NCBI GenBank assembly: GCA_017543005.1
Contig: JAFWEA010000311.1
Location: 1 to 8,548 of the forward strand
DNA length: 8,548 nucleotides
Direction of reading: 5' to 3'
DNA from: Solobacterium sp.
GTDB taxonomy: Bacteria > Bacillota_I > Bacilli_A > Erysipelotrichales > Erysipelotrichaceae
The notes below the pieces were generated by a model. It did not search any database. It had not been told where the DNA came from and was given only the letters and a program-made list of their open reading frames with translations. Positions 5,691 through 8,548 of this stretch are shown here, piece by piece (position 1 is the first letter of the stretch; each line of letters opens with the position of its first letter). The position numbers and the translations under genes were made by a program.

Positions 5691-6788
5691 ATGGCCGAAA
5701 TCATTCTGAAGAACATTACGAAAGAATACGAGAACGGTTTCCAGGCAGTCAAAAACATCAACCTGGAGATTAAAGATAATGAATTTGTCATTCTGGTCGG
5801 TCCTTCCGGCTGCGGCAAGTCCACCACACTGCGCATGATTGCCGGCCTGGAGGACATCAGTGACGGTGACCTGTATCTTGACGGGAACCGGATTAATGAT
5901 GTACCGCCGCAGAACCGGGATATTGCCATGGTTTTCCAGAACTATGCCCTGTATCCGCATATGACCGTCTACCAGAACATTGCCTACAGCCTTAAGATCA
6001 AGAAGGTGCCGAAAGATGAAATCGACCGGCGGGTGAAGGAAGTGGCCACTTCCCTGGGACTGACGGAACTGCTTGACCGGCGGCCGGGACAGCTCTCCGG
6101 CGGCCAGAAGCAGCGGGTTGCCATGGGCCGGGCCATCATCCGGCATCCGAAGGCCTTCCTGATGGATGAGCCGCTGTCCAACCTGGATGCGAAGCTGCGC
6201 GGCCAGATGCGGGTTGAAATAGCCGACCTGTATCAGCGCCTGAATACGACCTTTATCTACGTGACGCACGATCAGACCGAAGCCATGACGCTGGGCACGA
6301 AGATCGTGGTCATGAAAGACGGCGAGATCCAGCAGACCGACAGTCCGACCAATCTGTTCAATTATCCGGTCAACAAGTTCGTTGCCGGTTTCATCGGCAC
6401 CCCGGCCATGAATTTCTTCGATGCCGAGTGTGCAGAGGAAGACGGACTGGTTGTCCTGCGGACCGCGGACGGGAAGATCCCGTTGCCGGCAGCCAAGGCA
6501 GCCAAGATGAGGGAAGGCGGCTGGATCGGCAAGACGGTGACAGCCGGCATCCGGCCTGAACATGTCCGGCTCGCCGCTCCGGAAGATGCAGCCTTCAAGG
6601 GGGCTGTATCCGTGTTCGAACTGCTCGGCAGCAATGCCATCATCTACGTGCAGTGCGGCGATCAGAGAATCATCATGAATACCGATGAGACCGACCGGCA
6701 GGAATACGGCAGTGAAGTCTGCCTGAAACCGATCCCGGAGAAGCTGCATATCTTTGACCCGGAAACAGAAAGGACCATTACAAACTGA
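5691..6788 (+). CDS. ugpC: ABC importer ATP-binding protein (MalK/UgpC/MsmX family)
   Basis: A 365-residue cytoplasmic ATPase that powers the importer, probably as a homodimer. All nucleotide-binding motifs are intact: Walker A GPSGCGKST (37-45), Q-loop Q83 in VFQNYALYPH, signature LSGGQKQRV (from 135), and Walker B FLMDEPLSNLDAKL with D159 and E160. The switch H193 is in YVTHDQTEAMTLG. The C-terminal third (about 235-365) is the OB/TOBE regulatory region typical of the MalK/UgpC branch, including GIRPEHVRL, and the length is normal for that branch. The gene is inside the operon, unlike importers that borrow one shared MsmX-type ATPase from elsewhere. Its stop is one base from the start of the first permease. 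The symbol reflects family resemblance, not proven substrate; msmX or malK-type names would fit too. Confidence 0.93.
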   Translation: MAEIILKNITKEYENGFQAVKNINLEIKDNEFVILVGPSGCGKSTTLRMIAGLEDISDGDLYLDGNRINDVPPQNRDIAMVFQNYALYPHMTVYQNIAYSLKIKKVPKDEIDRRVKEVATSLGLTELLDRRPGQLSGGQKQRVAMGRAIIRHPKAFLMDEPLSNLDAKLRGQMRVEIADLYQRLNTTFIYVTHDQTEAMTLGTKIVVMKDGEIQQTDSPTNLFNYPVNKFVAGFIGTPAMNFFDAECAEEDGLVVLRTADGKIPLPAAKAAKMREGGWIGKTVTAGIRPEHVRLAAPEDAAFKGAVSVFELLGSNAIIYVQCGDQRIIMNTDETDRQEYGSEVCLKPIPEKLHIFDPETERTITN

Positions 6789-6789
6789 T

Positions 6790-7686
6790 ATGAGCAAGAA
6801 GAAGACAAAATACAAGCGCCGGTATGACAGTCTTCCGACCGTTCTGCTGTTTGTCCTGCCGGCTCTGATTCCGCTGATCGTATTCTGGATCTATCCGATC
6901 CTGCGTTCGATCTATCTGAGTTTTACCAACTGGGATTACATTTCCCCGACCTATAAAATCGTCGGGCTCAAGAACTATATCTCGCTGTTCCACAATCCGC
7001 GCTTCTTTGAGGCTCTGTGGCACACGGTAGTCTTCACCGCCGGCACGCTGTTTCCGACCATTATCCTCGGCCTGATTCTGGCATTGCTGCTGGTAAAGAA
7101 CTTCCGCGGCAGCGGGATCGTCAAGTTCATCCTGTTCTCCCCGTGGATCACCCCGACGGTCGCGATCTCGATCGTCTGGTCATGGATCTACAAGGTGGAC
7201 GGGGGTATTGCCAACACGATCCTGACCAATCTCGGCATGGCCCCGCTGAAGTGGATCAATTCCTCGGATACGGCCATGATCAGTGTCATCATCGTGACCA
7301 TCTGGAAATCCCTCGGCTACTCCATGATCTTCTACCTGTCCGCCCTGGAACGGGTGCCGGGAGAACTGTATGAGGCAGGGGCGCTGGACGGGGCGTTCGG
7401 CTGGCGGCAGTTTGTGGATATCACGCTGCCTTCAATCTCGCCGACGACCTTCTTCCTGTCCATTATCACAATGGTCAATTCCCTGCAGGCCTATGACCAG
7501 ATCCAGGTGCTGACCCAGGGCGGCCCGGCCGGCAGTACCCGGACGCTGCTGTACATGTACTATCAGCTGGGCTTCCAGGAATTCAATATGGGGCAGGCAA
7601 CGGCCGTGGCAGTTGTCATGATTATCCTGACCGCCGGGCTTTCGCTGATCCAGTTCAAGGTCAGTGAAAAGTGGGTTCACTACTGA
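6790..7686 (+). CDS. ugpA: ABC importer permease 1 (MalF/UgpA-like)
   Basis: A 298-residue inner membrane subunit of the importer. After a basic start (MSKKKTKYKRRY) there are about six membrane helices, near residues 17-38, 78-101, 111-135, 160-183, 218-240 and 268-289. The EAA loop that docks on the ATPase is clear from residue 194: YEAGALDGAFGW, then ITLPSISPT. The C-terminal part, YDQIQVLTQGGPAGSTRTLL and the final KWVHY, resembles UgpA-type permeases. Start: ATG 6790 is one base after the ATPase stop. The nearest purine-rich site (AAAGGA, 6769-6774) is 15 bases away, which suggests translation coupled to the ATPase gene. An in-frame TTG at 6754 would add 12 residues but has no ribosome site. 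Confidence 0.92.
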   Translation: MSKKKTKYKRRYDSLPTVLLFVLPALIPLIVFWIYPILRSIYLSFTNWDYISPTYKIVGLKNYISLFHNPRFFEALWHTVVFTAGTLFPTIILGLILALLLVKNFRGSGIVKFILFSPWITPTVAISIVWSWIYKVDGGIANTILTNLGMAPLKWINSSDTAMISVIIVTIWKSLGYSMIFYLSALERVPGELYEAGALDGAFGWRQFVDITLPSISPTTFFLSIITMVNSLQAYDQIQVLTQGGPAGSTRTLLYMYYQLGFQEFNMGQATAVAVVMIILTAGLSLIQFKVSEKWVHY

Positions 7687-7700
7687 GGAGGAGAGATCTG

Positions 7701-8548
7701 ATGAATACACGTTACAGTGATAAAAGATCCCTGCCTGTCCGGCTGCTGTCGCTGCTGGGCAAGATCGTGATCCTCGGTACCGCCAGCATCTTTACTGCCT
7801 TCCCGTTTATCTGGATGATCATTTCCTCGCTGAAGACAAAGGCGGAAATACTGAATACGGATATCTTCCTGCCGACAAATCCGCAGTGGTCCAATATCAC
7901 CGGCATCATCTTCAACTCGCCGATTCCGAAGTACATCTTCAATTCGGCCTGGGTGTCGCTGGTGATCGTCGCCCTGCAGATCGTGACCGGGGCCATGCTG
8001 GCATATGCGCTGGTGTTCCTGAAGTTCCGGACAAACAAGCTGCTGTTCACGATTGTCATGGGGACATATATGCTGCCGGTGGCGGCGACCTATATTCCCA
8101 GCTATATCATCCTGGCTGACTGGCATATGCTGGATTCCTTCCGGGGTCTGATCATCTCCAGTACCGTCAGTATCTTCGGCATCTTCCTGCTGCGGCAGGG
8201 GTTCATGCAGATACCGAAGGGGCTGGTGGAAGCGGCCCGGATGGACGGGGCCTCGCACTGGCGGGCGCTGTGGGAGATTGTCTGTCCGATGACCAAATCG
8301 AGTTTCATCACCTTCGGGCTGATGAACTTCATCTCCACCTACAACAACTACATGTGGCCGTCCCTGATCACCAAGACAAGTGATTACTTCCTGGTATCGC
8401 AGGGTCTGCGGGCGTTCTTTATCCGCGATGGTGCCTATGGTACGGAGTGGGCGCTGGTCATGGCGGCTTCGGCGGTTGTTGTCGTACCGCTGCTGGTGCT
8501 GTTCGCCTTTACCCAGAAATGGTTCATCAACGGGATCGGCGGCGAAAC
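7701..8548 (+). CDS. ugpE: ABC importer permease 2 (MalG/UgpE-like), cut by the window end
   Basis: The second membrane subunit, with 282 codons visible and no stop before the window ends. The last residues (KWFINGIGGE) fall in the usual C-terminal region, so few residues are likely missing. GGAGGAGAG (7686-7694) starts at the last base of the previous stop codon and precedes ATG 7701 by six bases. Hydrophobic segments begin near residues 18, 80, 112, 144, 200 and 253. The EAA loop starts at E177 (EAARMDGASHW) and ends in IVCPMTKS. The Pro-x-x-Lys ending resembles the PLSK of UgpE rather than the LPLxxP of maltose permeases, as do YMLPV, MLDSFRGLI, LLRQGFM and the NNYMWP segment. A Cys takes the place of the usual Leu or Phe before that Pro. 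The branch assignment is by memory of motifs. Confidence 0.92.
   Translation, partial: MNTRYSDKRSLPVRLLSLLGKIVILGTASIFTAFPFIWMIISSLKTKAEILNTDIFLPTNPQWSNITGIIFNSPIPKYIFNSAWVSLVIVALQIVTGAMLAYALVFLKFRTNKLLFTIVMGTYMLPVAATYIPSYIILADWHMLDSFRGLIISSTVSIFGIFLLRQGFMQIPKGLVEAARMDGASHWRALWEIVCPMTKSSFITFGLMNFISTYNNYMWPSLITKTSDYFLVSQGLRAFFIRDGAYGTEWALVMAASAVVVVPLLVLFAFTQKWFINGIGGE

Noticed and set aside
6754..6789. TTG at 6754 as the start of the first permease
   Set aside because: It has no ribosome site, overlaps the end of the ATPase gene by 35 bases, and gives an unlikely N-terminal extension. ATG 6790 is next to the ATPase stop.
5637..6815. Long open frame (392 codons) on the minus strand opposite the ATPase
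   Set aside because: The sense strand carries all ABC ATPase motifs; the antisense product resembles nothing and would cross the intercistronic hairpin.
1..8548. Search for a defence, phage, CRISPR or transposon system
   Set aside because: No spaced repeats, transposase, integrase, toxin-antitoxin pair or terminal inverted repeats were seen. All larger genes are ordinary transport or enzyme families.

Overview
This 8.5 kb window looks like ordinary chromosome from a Gram-positive bacterium, most likely a moderately GC-rich Bacillota. The evidence is AGGAG-type ribosome sites, two lipoproteins with lipobox cysteines, a perfect Bacillota-type cre palindrome, and short U-tract hairpin terminators. 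A Gly-Cys-Ser-Ser-Ser start on the binding protein and strong use of CCG, CTG and CGG codons remind me of Erysipelotrichales relatives. That placement is an impression, not a proof.

Left part (1-1461, + strand): the 3' end of a large or secreted protein of unknown function, then a small DUF3574-like protein with its own TATAAT-type promoter, then a four-helix membrane protein. Middle (1467-3869): a surface lipoprotein 5'-nucleotidase / cyclic phosphodiesterase of the UshA type on the minus strand, divergent from a RimJ/RimL-type GNAT acetyltransferase. The membrane protein and the nucleotidase converge. Their terminators are crossed: each hairpin carries the U-tract of the gene lying beyond the other hairpin.

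A 446-base stretch without a convincing gene follows (3870-4315). It holds the acetyltransferase terminator, two perfect dyads, and a perfect 14-base cre-type operator 32 bases before the next gene.

Right part (4316-8548, + strand): a complete-looking ABC importer operon in the order binding lipoprotein, ATPase, MalF/UgpA-like permease, MalG/UgpE-like permease (the last is cut by the window end). A strong GC-rich hairpin separates the binding-protein gene from the rest, a common way to make more binding protein than membrane subunits. The layout and both permeases lean toward the UgpABCE (glycerol-3-phosphate / glycerophosphodiester) branch, but a sugar or oligosaccharide substrate is not excluded. 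The cre-type site suggests carbon catabolite control or a local LacI-family regulator.

No CRISPR array, insertion sequence, phage gene, tRNA or rRNA was seen. I found no strong sign of a new defence or mobile system; the most interesting signals are regulatory.
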